Assembly (NCBI GenBank): GCA_022545805.1
Contig: JAKEIJ010000098.1
Span: forward strand, 1 to 7,895
Source: Nitrosotalea sp.
GTDB taxonomy: Archaea; Thermoproteota; Nitrososphaeria; Nitrososphaerales; Nitrosopumilaceae
Direction: 5' to 3'
DNA: 7,895 bases
The number at the start of each line of letters is the position of its first letter. Position 1 is the stretch's first letter. Under the pieces are notes generated by a model. The model had not been told where the DNA came from and made no database searches. It saw only the letters and a program-made list of their open reading frames with translations. Both the position numbers and the translations under genes were made by a program. Positions 1 to 6,395 of the stretch are shown in pieces.

Positions 1-406
1 CTTGACAGATCTGACAGTTCTTGAAAACGTTACACTGCCAAGAAAGATTCAGGGTACCATACAAAATTCTTCAGACGAGGCAAGGACGTTACTCAAAACC
101 GTCGGGCTAGAGAGCCAGATGCACAAGTTTGGAAACCAAATATCTGGTGGACAGGCACAAAGAGTGGCAATAACAAGAGCGTTGATTGCAAAACCAGCCG
201 TAGTACTTGCAGACGAGCCTACGGGAAACTTGGATTCAGTATCTGCTGAAACCACGGTACAGCTGCTAAAATCTTTGAACAGAAAACTTTACCAGACATT
301 TATCATTGTTACACACGATAGGCACCAGTTCGGAGAGGTGGATAAAGTAGTAACAATAAAAGATGGCCGAATTATAAAAGAAGAGATGGAGGCAAATCTG
401 ACATGA
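1..406 (+). CDS. ABC transporter ATP-binding protein, MacB/LolD type (5'-truncated)
   Basis: This is the C-terminal 134 residues or so of an ABC ATPase that powers an MacB/LolD/FtsE-like exporter on the cytoplasmic side of the membrane. The reading frame is open to the window edge. The TTG at base 2 is probably an internal Leu codon, because the Walker A and Q-loop half of the fold is missing. Counting from that codon, the visible parts are a DLTVLENV segment (3-10) typical of the LolD/MacB class, the signature motif ISGGQ (47-51), Walker B VVLADEP (67-73), the D-loop in GNLD (75-78) and the H-loop His in VTHD (105). All catalytic residues in this half are intact, so the subunit looks functional. 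Its stop overlaps the next start as ATGA, so it is co-translated with the surface protein downstream. A permease is expected upstream or elsewhere. The transported substrate cannot be told. Confidence 0.93.
   Translation, partial: LTDLTVLENVTLPRKIQGTIQNSSDEARTLLKTVGLESQMHKFGNQISGGQAQRVAITRALIAKPAVVLADEPTGNLDSVSAETTVQLLKSLNRKLYQTFIIVTHDRHQFGEVDKVVTIKDGRIIKEEMEANLT
388..392 (+). promoter_or_regulatory. Shine-Dalgarno site for the surface-protein gene
   Basis: GGAGG lies inside the end of the ABC ATPase gene, 10 bases before the ATG at 403. It matches the archaeal anti-Shine-Dalgarno sequence and supports the ATG in the ATGA overlap as the start. Confidence 0.7.
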
Positions 407-2061
407 TATACAAAAGTATTCTTCTTCTAGTACTATTGTCTGTAGGACAGATCGTACTTCCAAGCTATGCACAGACTGCTGAACACATTACACCAGGTCC
501 GTCACCCTTTGAGCATGGATTTAATGACGTAAAACTTCTTGATGCATACTTTGGTACTGCAGGAAAAAAAATCGAAGCAGAGCCAGGTGACAAGAATGTC
601 CCATTAACTATTGTATTATCAAATGTTGGCACAGAGGACATCTCTGGAATACAAGGTCTTCTTAGCTTACCAGCAGGATTTTCAGGGGCTGTCTCAAACA
701 ATGGACTCATCCAAGCAGACAACAGTCAGACTGCTACTGCAGGCCAGTCCTTTACGCTTACATTCTTTGTAAATGTAGACAAGACAATCAACATCCATGA
801 CTATTCAGGTACGGTCAAGGTTACATATTCAAGACTTCGAGAAAACGGAGAACGAACAGCATTTCTTGACTTTAACTTCAAAGTTACAGGAAAGAGTGTG
901 ATAAATCTCAAGGCAGCAAACCCATTCTTGGATCCTGCATCAAATAATGAAATAACAATCCAGATATCAAATGCCGGAACTGCACCGCTAAATGATGTCG
1001 ATGTTGTAATTCAAAGAGATCAAAACAGCGGTAGTACTACCTCTAGCACGAACAACCTACAAGGAATTGTGCTTGACCAGAATCACTGGAAGGTAGGAAC
1101 AGTCCAGCCTGGTTCGTCAAACAATTTTACAATCCAGACATTTATTCCACAAAGTGTTGCAGGCCAGACAATCCATGCACCATTTACTGTGACATATTTT
1201 GACGGACAAGGAAACCAAGTTACAACAACGAGGACAGTGGACTTTATTGTTGGACCAACAAGTTCTGTATCGATAATAAAACTGTCATCTCCGCCATATC
1301 TTTTGACTGCAGTCATGCAAAATCTAACACTAGGAATTGAAAACTTGTCCCCCTCAAAGATATCTGATTTATCGATTTCAATCACACCAAATTCTAATAG
1401 CTTGAAGATATTACAAGACAACAAGTGGTTTATAAAAGAGATAAACCCACTTGAAAAGACCGACCTTGTAATTCCGGTATTTGCAGACAAGAGCATCGAG
1501 GGCCAGGCAGTAGATTATGAAGTTGATGTACAATATACGAAAGACGGTGCAACAGTAATTGAAAAACAAAACTTTGCAACCTACATCAGGGGAGTAATTG
1601 ATATCTCAGTTCATGACATTGGCCTAACAGAGATTGCAGGCCAGAAGATGATAACTGGAGACGTGCTCAACCAAGGAAATGTCAAGGCAGTATTTGGCCA
1701 GGTATCTGTAATGCCTCTAGATAATCAAGCAATCAAAAAGTCAAGCCAGTATATTGGAGACATTGACATTGATGCACCAGTTCCATTTAACATCCCATTA
1801 AGTTATGACTCCCCACCAACAGGTGACCAAAAAATCCAGGTTACACTGACATGGAAGGATACATTGTTGCAGCAGCATACAATGACTGAAATTGATACAG
1901 TCTCATTTGGAGCGCCCCCAGTACAATCAAGTGACAACGCAAACGCAAGCCAACTCCAAATCATTATACTTGTAGCAATTGCAGCAGGAATAGGTGGCAT
2001 CGTATTCAAGGTACGAAAGAAAAAGATTGTACTTGAAAAGAAAATCGAAGAATCAAGCTAA
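403..2061 (+). CDS. Secreted, membrane-anchored COG1361-type surface protein (552 aa)
   Basis: This is probably a pseudoperiplasmic or surface protein that works with the adjoining ABC ATPase. It has a signal peptide (hydrophobic core about 6-20, likely cleavage after SYA, residue 23). About four beta-sandwich (Ig/CARDB/NEW3-like) domains follow, at roughly 55-165, 166-288, 289-397 and 398-504. A single transmembrane helix (about 518-536) comes next, then a Lys/Arg-rich cytoplasmic tail. Domains one to three carry an (A/E)GQ motif a few residues before a V-x-Y-type strand (AGQ at 113-115 and 253-255, EGQ at 366-368), and domain four opens with AGQ at 412-414. N-glycosylation sequons occur at N241, N307 and N514. 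COG1361 S-layer-like proteins are often found beside MacB-type ABC genes in archaea, so an exporter-adaptor role is plausible but inferred. The start is fixed by the ATGA overlap and by GGAGG 10 bases upstream. Confidence 0.9.
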   Translation: MIYKSILLLVLLSVGQIVLPSYAQTAEHITPGPSPFEHGFNDVKLLDAYFGTAGKKIEAEPGDKNVPLTIVLSNVGTEDISGIQGLLSLPAGFSGAVSNNGLIQADNSQTATAGQSFTLTFFVNVDKTINIHDYSGTVKVTYSRLRENGERTAFLDFNFKVTGKSVINLKAANPFLDPASNNEITIQISNAGTAPLNDVDVVIQRDQNSGSTTSSTNNLQGIVLDQNHWKVGTVQPGSSNNFTIQTFIPQSVAGQTIHAPFTVTYFDGQGNQVTTTRTVDFIVGPTSSVSIIKLSSPPYLLTAVMQNLTLGIENLSPSKISDLSISITPNSNSLKILQDNKWFIKEINPLEKTDLVIPVFADKSIEGQAVDYEVDVQYTKDGATVIEKQNFATYIRGVIDISVHDIGLTEIAGQKMITGDVLNQGNVKAVFGQVSVMPLDNQAIKKSSQYIGDIDIDAPVPFNIPLSYDSPPTGDQKIQVTLTWKDTLLQQHTMTEIDTVSFGAPPVQSSDNANASQLQIIILVAIAAGIGGIVFKVRKKKIVLEKKIEESS

Positions 2062-2064
2062 GGG

Positions 2065-2072
2065 TATATTTA
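2065..2072 (+). promoter_or_regulatory. TATA box of the small membrane protein-ubiB operon
   Basis: TATATTTA is centred about 26.5 bases before the ATG at 2095, which is the spacing expected if transcription starts at the ATG itself. No Shine-Dalgarno site precedes that ATG, in line with a leaderless mRNA. Confidence 0.6.
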
Positions 2073-2083
2073 CAGCAAAGGCA

Positions 2084-2090
2084 TTTTTTT
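2084..2090 (+). terminator. T-run, possible terminator of the ABC/surface-protein operon
   Basis: Seven T residues lie 22 bases after the stop of the surface-protein gene. Archaeal RNA polymerase can terminate at oligo-T without a hairpin, and no stem-loop is seen here. The run sits between the next TATA box and its predicted start site, so it could end the upstream transcript without affecting the downstream one. Confidence 0.4.
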
Positions 2091-2094
2091 AGAC

Positions 2095-2487
2095 ATGATA
2101 TGGGATGAAATCGAGATCCCAAAAGAAATTCGCCATTTTATGCTTGAAGGAGCAGAAGAGACAGTACTGGGTCAAAAAAATGGTGCAAAAAAACAGTATC
2201 GTTATGGTAATCTCCACATCAGAGAATATGACGACAAGTATTTGGTTCACATGGATAAAGTTGATCCAAGAAAAGATCCACTTGGCCATCTTGTAAAAGA
2301 CGCTCCAGAAATTATAGTTGGAATCACAAGCGGTATAATTGCAGCAAAAAAAGTTTCATCAAGTGTTTACAAATTACAAAAGAACATGCCATTTGCAAAG
2401 AGCACATCTATCTTTGCAGGACTTGTGGCATCAGTACTTGCAGGCTATGCAGGCTATACCATAACAAAAAAGCTAAAAGAGTTCTAA
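2095..2487 (+). CDS. Conserved-looking small membrane protein of unknown function (130 aa)
   Basis: I do not recognise a named family. The N-terminal half (1-69) is charged and soluble-looking, with a short beta-rich stretch (about 35-53) and the sequence DPLGHLVKDAPE at 61-72. Two hydrophobic segments follow (about 71-85 and 105-123), separated by a basic linker. The second contains AGYAGY, encoded by a 9-bp tandem duplication (2440-2457). The C-terminus is basic (KKLKEF). It could be a two-pass or monotopic membrane protein. The ATG at 2095 was chosen because a TATA box sits about 26 bases upstream; another ATG (2105) opens a different, shorter frame. The stop is immediately followed by the Shine-Dalgarno site of the UbiB kinase gene, so the two are co-transcribed and may share a membrane process. 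Any functional link is inference. Confidence 0.82.
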   Translation: MIWDEIEIPKEIRHFMLEGAEETVLGQKNGAKKQYRYGNLHIREYDDKYLVHMDKVDPRKDPLGHLVKDAPEIIVGITSGIIAAKKVSSSVYKLQKNMPFAKSTSIFAGLVASVLAGYAGYTITKKLKEF

Positions 2488-2493
2488 AGGAGG
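2487..2493 (+). promoter_or_regulatory. Strong Shine-Dalgarno site that decides the ubiB start
   Basis: AAGGAGG overlaps the last base of the preceding TAA stop and ends 9 bases before an in-frame ATT at 2503. It lies 48 bases before the first conventional start (GTG, 2542), too far to serve it. It therefore points to initiation at the ATT. Confidence 0.65.
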
Positions 2494-2502
2494 AGAAGAC
2501 AA

Positions 2503-4053
2503 ATTTCTCGACTTCGAACAATTCAAACCTTCATCAAACTAGTGCCACTTGTATTTGCATTACGAAAGGACAGAAGAGAGTGGGTAAGAAAACAAGGAAA
2601 AAATGTTGACACCAAAAGATATCAAAAAAATGCACGCAAGGCACTCAATACGTTTCTCTCACTTGGACCTGTCTACATCAAGTTAGGCCAGTGGCTCTCA
2701 TCAAGGGCTGACATATTGCCACAGCCATATCTTGAAGAGCTTGCAAAACTCCAAGATGAAGTCCCAGCAGAATCATTTGACAAGGTAAGACCAATCATAG
2801 AAAAAGACCTTGGGCCAATGGACCAGAGTTTCGATTTTGTTGACACTAACGTAGTATCTGGCGCATCACTTGGACAGGTCTACAAGGCAAAGCTCCATGG
2901 AGAAGATGTAATCATCAAGGTAAAAAGACCCGGAATTGAAAAAGTCGTTGAAGAAGATATTCGCGTATTAAAAAAAATTATTCCGTTTGCAATGAAGTTT
3001 GTCGATCCAAATCTACGATATTCTGCAGAGGCAATGCTTTCACAGTTTATCGAAACAATCAACGAAGAGATGGATTACCGAATCGAGTCCCAGAACCTAA
3101 AGACAATCAAGAAGAACATGCAAGGCTATCCAAAGCTGATAATTCCATCTGTAATAGACAGCCGGTCAAGCAAGAACATACTCACAATGGAGTATCTCCC
3201 AGGAATAAAAATAACAAATGTCAAGGCACTTGATGAGGCAGGAATTGACAGGGAGCAGCTTGTGATTCGTGCACACAGGGTCTTTTTTACAATGTTACTA
3301 CGACACGACCTGTTTCATGCAGACCCTCACCCTGGAAACATCTCTGTGACAAGTGATGGTTCGCTGATACTATATGATTTTGGAATGGTCGGAAGGCTTG
3401 ACACAAAGACCAGACTGAAACTAATCCGACTCTATCTATCACTTATTGAGAGAGACCCAACGAGGACCGTTTCTGCAATGGATGATCTTGGAATGCTCAT
3501 GCCAGGATATGACAGAGGTATAATAGAAAAGGGACTAGCACTCTCAATACAGGCGTTTCATGGAACTAAAGTTGACAGGATGGAAGTCAAGGCACTGATG
3601 GAACTTGCAAACAAGACAATGAGCAAATTTCCATTCAAGTTGCCAAAACATCTTGCACTCTACATGAGAATGGCATCAATACTAGAAGGAGTATATCTAA
3701 CACACAAGGTAAATTTCAGATTCATCAACGTATTACAAAATATTTTAGAAGAAGAAAACATTGTACGCGATGCATATGTTGAAGAGCTCAAACTCTCTTT
3801 TGGAAGATTTGTAAAATCAATAGATGCTGCAATTGCTCTGGCTCCCGAGATACGACAATTCATAGAACAAAACAAAAACATGCAGATTAACAAACCAAAA
3901 TCAAGGACTGTTCTGCTTTCTGGTACAATTCTTGCAGCTGCAGTATTTGTTGGTTCCACTATACTGTATTCTACAAATGGTACAATTGGAGAGATTGGAA
4001 TGCTAGGCTCTGCTGCTATAATGGCAATTGCTGTTGCATTAAGAGAACGATAG
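2503..4053 (+). CDS. ubiB: UbiB/ABC1-family atypical protein kinase (ATPase)
   Basis: This is a member of the UbiB/ABC1/ADCK family of atypical kinases, which act at membranes in quinone and isoprenoid-lipid metabolism, probably as ATPases. Numbering from the ATT start (516 aa), the family hallmarks are: KLGQ (60-63) of the KxGQ helix; the glycine/alanine-rich nucleotide loop SGASLGQV (119-126); the ATP-binding Lys (139); the ExD motif EMD (189-191); the catalytic HADPHPGN (272-279); and DFG (292-294). Two C-terminal hydrophobic helices (about 469-489 and 495-513) anchor it in the membrane, as in bacterial UbiB. Everything catalytic is intact. A conventional GTG start at 2542 would give 503 aa. 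I prefer ATT at 2503 because it lies 9 bases behind AAGGAGG and the added residues (ISRLRTIQTFIKL) read as a natural amphipathic N-terminus. The gene is co-transcribed with the 130-aa membrane protein. The substrate is unknown. Confidence 0.93.
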   Translation: MSRLRTIQTFIKLVPLVFALRKDRREWVRKQGKNVDTKRYQKNARKALNTFLSLGPVYIKLGQWLSSRADILPQPYLEELAKLQDEVPAESFDKVRPIIEKDLGPMDQSFDFVDTNVVSGASLGQVYKAKLHGEDVIIKVKRPGIEKVVEEDIRVLKKIIPFAMKFVDPNLRYSAEAMLSQFIETINEEMDYRIESQNLKTIKKNMQGYPKLIIPSVIDSRSSKNILTMEYLPGIKITNVKALDEAGIDREQLVIRAHRVFFTMLLRHDLFHADPHPGNISVTSDGSLILYDFGMVGRLDTKTRLKLIRLYLSLIERDPTRTVSAMDDLGMLMPGYDRGIIEKGLALSIQAFHGTKVDRMEVKALMELANKTMSKFPFKLPKHLALYMRMASILEGVYLTHKVNFRFINVLQNILEEENIVRDAYVEELKLSFGRFVKSIDAAIALAPEIRQFIEQNKNMQINKPKSRTVLLSGTILAAAVFVGSTILYSTNGTIGEIGMLGSAAIMAIAVALRER

Positions 4054-4437
4054 TTATTCTATTGTGATATTCTTTCCAGTCTTTGTTGGTATAGTAAGTG
4101 TAAGAACACCATCACTATATTTTGCAGATGCTGCTGGATCCTCATCGTCTTTTACCTGTATTGGCAATCTTATCTTTTTGTCAATAGAGCGCGGTCTCTG
4201 TCTCCAGATTACTGTGCCCTCGACATCGTCTTCTCTTGTTGCGACAATTGAGAGTATGTTGCCATTGAGTCTTAGTTTGATCTCTTTTTTATCAAATCCT
4301 GGCATGTCTATTGATACAAGCAGGCTGTCATTTTGTAGTATCATATCTACTGGAGGAAGAACAAACTCGTAGAACTCGCGTGACTTGTTGCCTATCTCTC
4401 TCATGGCCTCTTTAACCATGTAATGACCTATGCCCAT
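4054..4437 (-). CDS. hsp20: Small heat-shock protein, Hsp20/alpha-crystallin family
   Basis: This is an ATP-independent holdase chaperone that binds unfolding proteins in the cytoplasm. The 127-residue protein has a short N-terminal arm (1-28) and then an alpha-crystallin domain (about 29-120). Recognisable elements are the opening strands PPVDMILQND (28-37), DMPGFDKKEI (44-53) and the closing A-x-x-x-x-DGVLTLTIP segment (104-117) with its GVL motif. It ends in ITIE, an I-x-I motif (124-126) of the sort that docks between subunits in sHSP oligomers. The ATG at 4437 is preferred because a TATA box lies about 29 bases upstream; M7 (4419) is an alternative. Its TAA directly abuts the TAG of ubiB on the other strand. 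It diverges from the tmk operon across a 124-bp promoter region. Confidence 0.93.
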   Translation of the reverse strand: MGIGHYMVKEAMREIGNKSREFYEFVLPPVDMILQNDSLLVSIDMPGFDKKEIKLRLNGNILSIVATREDDVEGTVIWRQRPRSIDKKIRLPIQVKDDEDPAASAKYSDGVLTLTIPTKTGKNITIE

Positions 4438-4462
4438 GTAGTATCATTTAGTACTTTTTTGA

Positions 4463-4470
4463 TTATTAAA
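4463..4470 (-). promoter_or_regulatory. TATA box for hsp20
   Basis: On the minus strand this reads TTTAATAA and is centred about 29 bases upstream of the hsp20 ATG, predicting a leader of only a few bases. An A-run lies between the box and the start. Confidence 0.5.
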
Positions 4471-4494
4471 CCTTAGTTAGATTAGCTCCATAGT

Positions 4495-4508
4495 AATGCT
4501 ATAGCATT
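4495..4508. promoter_or_regulatory. Perfect 14-bp palindrome, candidate operator between hsp20 and tmk
   Basis: AATGCTATAGCATT equals its own reverse complement. It sits 24 bases from the hsp20 TATA box and 19 bases from the tmk TATA box, a good place for a dimeric regulator acting on both promoters. No regulator is identified, and the function is inferred from position and symmetry only. Confidence 0.35.
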
Positions 4509-4527
4509 TTATTCGTGGAACGGTTCA

Positions 4528-4535
4528 TAATTTAT
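4528..4535 (+). promoter_or_regulatory. TATA box for the tmk-HD-pyrH operon
   Basis: TAATTTAT is centred about 30 bases upstream of the ATG at 4562, giving a leaderless or near-leaderless transcript. A short inverted repeat, GAAC-N-GTTC (4518-4526), lies directly upstream where the BRE would be. Confidence 0.5.
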
Positions 4536-4561
4536 CTACTGCCCGATTCAATAGGATTTTG

Positions 4562-5140
4562 ATGATTATTGTTATAGAGGGCTTTGACCAGGCAGGAAAA
4601 AAAACCCAATCAAAATTATTATCTGATTTCCTAAAGACCAAGAAGAAAAAGTCTATGGTATTTAGTTTTCCAGACTATACAACTCCTGTTGGAAAAGAAA
4701 TAAAGAACTTTCTTGGGGGCAAGCGTAAATTTCCTTCACAGGTAATACACTGCCTTCTTGCAGCAAACAGGTGGGAGAGATCACAGGATATCAAGGATGC
4801 ACTTGCAAAAAATTATGTTGTTATCATGAATCGCTATTACCAGTCTAATCTAGTATATGGAATAGTAAACGGGCTTGATCTAAAATGGCTTGAAAACCTT
4901 GACAAAGGACTTCCAAAAGAAAATTTGGTAATATTGCTTGATGTCAAGGTGTCTGATTCATTTTCACGAAAAAAACAAAAACGCGACAGATTTGAAAAAG
5001 ACAAAACATTTGCACTCAAGATCGCATCCACATATAGAAAACTTGCAAAAAAATATCACTGGAGTATCGTTAACGCTTCACAAGAAAAAAGTCAAGTTCA
5101 TAAACAAGTAAGAGATATCGTATCAAAACACATTAGATGA
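4562..5140 (+). CDS. tmk: Thymidylate (dTMP) kinase-like P-loop nucleotide kinase
   Basis: It probably phosphorylates dTMP to dTDP with ATP, the step before dTTP. The 192-residue length fits TMP kinases. Visible motifs are a P-loop EGFDQAGKKTQ (6-16), FPDYTTPVGKEI (37-48), which resembles the eukaryote-type FP-x-x-T-x-x-G-x-x-I element rather than the bacterial REPGGT, AANRWE (67-72), NRYYQSNLVYG (90-100) in place of the usual DRY-x-x-S, and a basic lid with RDRFEKD (141-147). Several canonical residues differ: Lys14 replaces the Ser/Thr after the Walker A Lys, and Asn90 replaces the Asp of DRY. These may mark a subtype or altered specificity. The ATG at 4562 is preferred over the TTG immediately before it because it gives the usual MIIVIEG start. 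First gene of a three-gene nucleotide operon, 7 bases ahead of the HD gene. Confidence 0.85.
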   Translation: MIIVIEGFDQAGKKTQSKLLSDFLKTKKKKSMVFSFPDYTTPVGKEIKNFLGGKRKFPSQVIHCLLAANRWERSQDIKDALAKNYVVIMNRYYQSNLVYGIVNGLDLKWLENLDKGLPKENLVILLDVKVSDSFSRKKQKRDRFEKDKTFALKIASTYRKLAKKYHWSIVNASQEKSQVHKQVRDIVSKHIR

Positions 5141-5147
5141 AAAAACT

Positions 5148-6395
5148 ATGGCAAAAAAATATCTCCAGATTGTAGACCCGATTCATGATTTCATCACTGT
5201 ATATCCACAAGAACTTGGGCTTGTAGACTCACCTGTATTCCAACGTCTCAGGAGGATACGACAACTTGCAGGAGCTCATCTTGTATATCCTGGTGCCCAA
5301 CACTCAAGGTTTGAGCATTCTCTTGGAACGATGCACATTGCAGGTCAGGCAGCAAACGTGCTCAAAGACAAGGGATACCTTGACACAAACGATTCTGAAA
5401 ATATCAGGATGGCCGCACTGTTGCATGATATTGGTCACGGTCCATTCTCACATCTGTTCGAAGAGGTTCTGCAAAAAAAGAAAAAGAATTCTCATGAAGA
5501 TATTGGACAACGACTGATACTTGAATCTGAGATTGGAGATATAATAAAAAAATCAGGATTTGACAAGAAATTTCTTTCCAAGCTTGCATTTGGAAACTCA
5601 AAATACCAATTCATGAACGAAATAATCTCTGGCGGTCTTAGCGCTGACATGATGGATTATCTTTTGCGTGATGGATATTTTACAGGTGCAGAGCATGCCA
5701 AGGTAGATTTTATGAGAATAATCCACTCACTTGATGTTCATGACAAGAAGCTTTCACTTGATAAATCTGCACTACTTTCTTTTGAATCAATGATGATCTC
5801 GCGATATCAAATGTTCAAGGCAGTTTACTTTCACAAGACTGTGCGCTCTGCAGAGGTTATGCTGATACAATCAATGGCACTGGCAGACAGCGAGCTTGAA
5901 CTTACTACAGATGATATCGCAAAATATGTCCAGTTGACAGACGAGCTTGTAATATCAAAACTTGTCTCCCTTGAACCAAAAAATGCAGAGCTCAAAAGAG
6001 CAAAGCAGCTTGCAGTAGAATACCAAGAAAGAAAACTTCTCAAGTGTGTCTATGAAAAGATCTTTACCAAACCAAGAATGGGCAAGATAGATGTGGATAG
6101 TCTACAAAATGAAATTGCCAAAAGTTCCAAGGTAGACAAGTGTGAGGTCTTTATCGACATATCAAAGACTCCTTCGATTCCTCTTGCCCCATCAAAAAAA
6201 GAATCCCAGTCCATCATTTTAACAACAAAAAAAGGAGAGGGGCCAAAGGAATCATATGAACTTCCAATATCTGAGATTCCGCTGGTCTCTGCAATCTCTG
6301 GCTTTATGGATATTCTTCGGGTCTACACAAGACAGCAGTTTAGAAAAAAGGTTGAAATTGCAGCAAACGTCATCCTTGGTGAAACCAGTAAATGA
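5148..6395 (+). CDS. HD-domain phosphohydrolase, COG1078/SAMHD1-like dNTPase family
   Basis: This family (COG1078; relatives include SAMHD1 and bacterial YwfO/EF1143) hydrolyses dNTPs to deoxynucleoside and triphosphate; the substrate here is inferred. The 415-residue protein opens with DPIHDFITV (10-18), as family members do. The metal-binding HD set is complete: His57 in SRFEHSLG, His93-Asp94 in [12 protein letters not shown], and Asp167 in [11 protein letters not shown], which aligns with the last metal ligand of SAMHD1. Tyr171 and Asp175 of the same motif correspond to substrate-pocket residues in SAMHD1. The C-terminal third (about 260-415) is Lys-rich and less recognisable. No SAM domain is present. 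The gene begins 7 bases after tmk without a strong ribosome-binding site, and its stop overlaps the pyrH start as ATGA, so all three genes should be expressed together. Confidence 0.92.
   Translation: MAKKYLQIVDPIHDFITVYPQELGLVDSPVFQRLRRIRQLAGAHLVYPGAQHSRFEHSLGTMHIAGQAANVLKDKGYLDTNDSENIRMAALLHDIGHGPFSHLFEEVLQKKKKNSHEDIGQRLILESEIGDIIKKSGFDKKFLSKLAFGNSKYQFMNEIISGGLSADMMDYLLRDGYFTGAEHAKVDFMRIIHSLDVHDKKLSLDKSALLSFESMMISRYQMFKAVYFHKTVRSAEVMLIQSMALADSELELTTDDIAKYVQLTDELVISKLVSLEPKNAELKRAKQLAVEYQERKLLKCVYEKIFTKPRMGKIDVDSLQNEIAKSSKVDKCEVFIDISKTPSIPLAPSKKESQSIILTTKKGEGPKESYELPISEIPLVSAISGFMDILRVYTRQQFRKKVEIAANVILGETSK
6378..6382 (+). promoter_or_regulatory. Shine-Dalgarno-like site for pyrH
   Basis: GGTGA, part of the GGAGGTGA complement of the archaeal 16S 3' end, lies 9 bases before the pyrH ATG inside the end of the HD gene. 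It supports the ATG in the ATGA overlap. Confidence 0.5.

Noticed and set aside
1083..1496. 137-residue minus-strand open frame inside the surface-protein gene
   Set aside because: No promoter or ribosome-binding site, and the plus-strand frame has a signal peptide, repeated domains and a membrane anchor.
2440..2457. Tandem 9-bp repeat GCAGGCTAT
   Set aside because: Only two copies, in frame inside a coding region and encoding AGYAGY in a membrane segment; likely a small local duplication with no regulatory role.
2485..2541. Possible readthrough fusion of the 130-aa protein with the UbiB kinase
   Set aside because: The two are in the same frame with one TAA between them, but the strong Shine-Dalgarno site right after the stop explains separate initiation better.
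4064..4372. 102-residue plus-strand open frame opposite hsp20
   Set aside because: It is the antisense shadow of a gene with clear alpha-crystallin motifs; its translation is low-complexity and Ser-rich, with no own promoter.
5266..5517. 83-residue plus-strand frame inside the HD gene
   Set aside because: It overlaps the conserved HD motifs in another frame and shows no protein-like features; a shadow.
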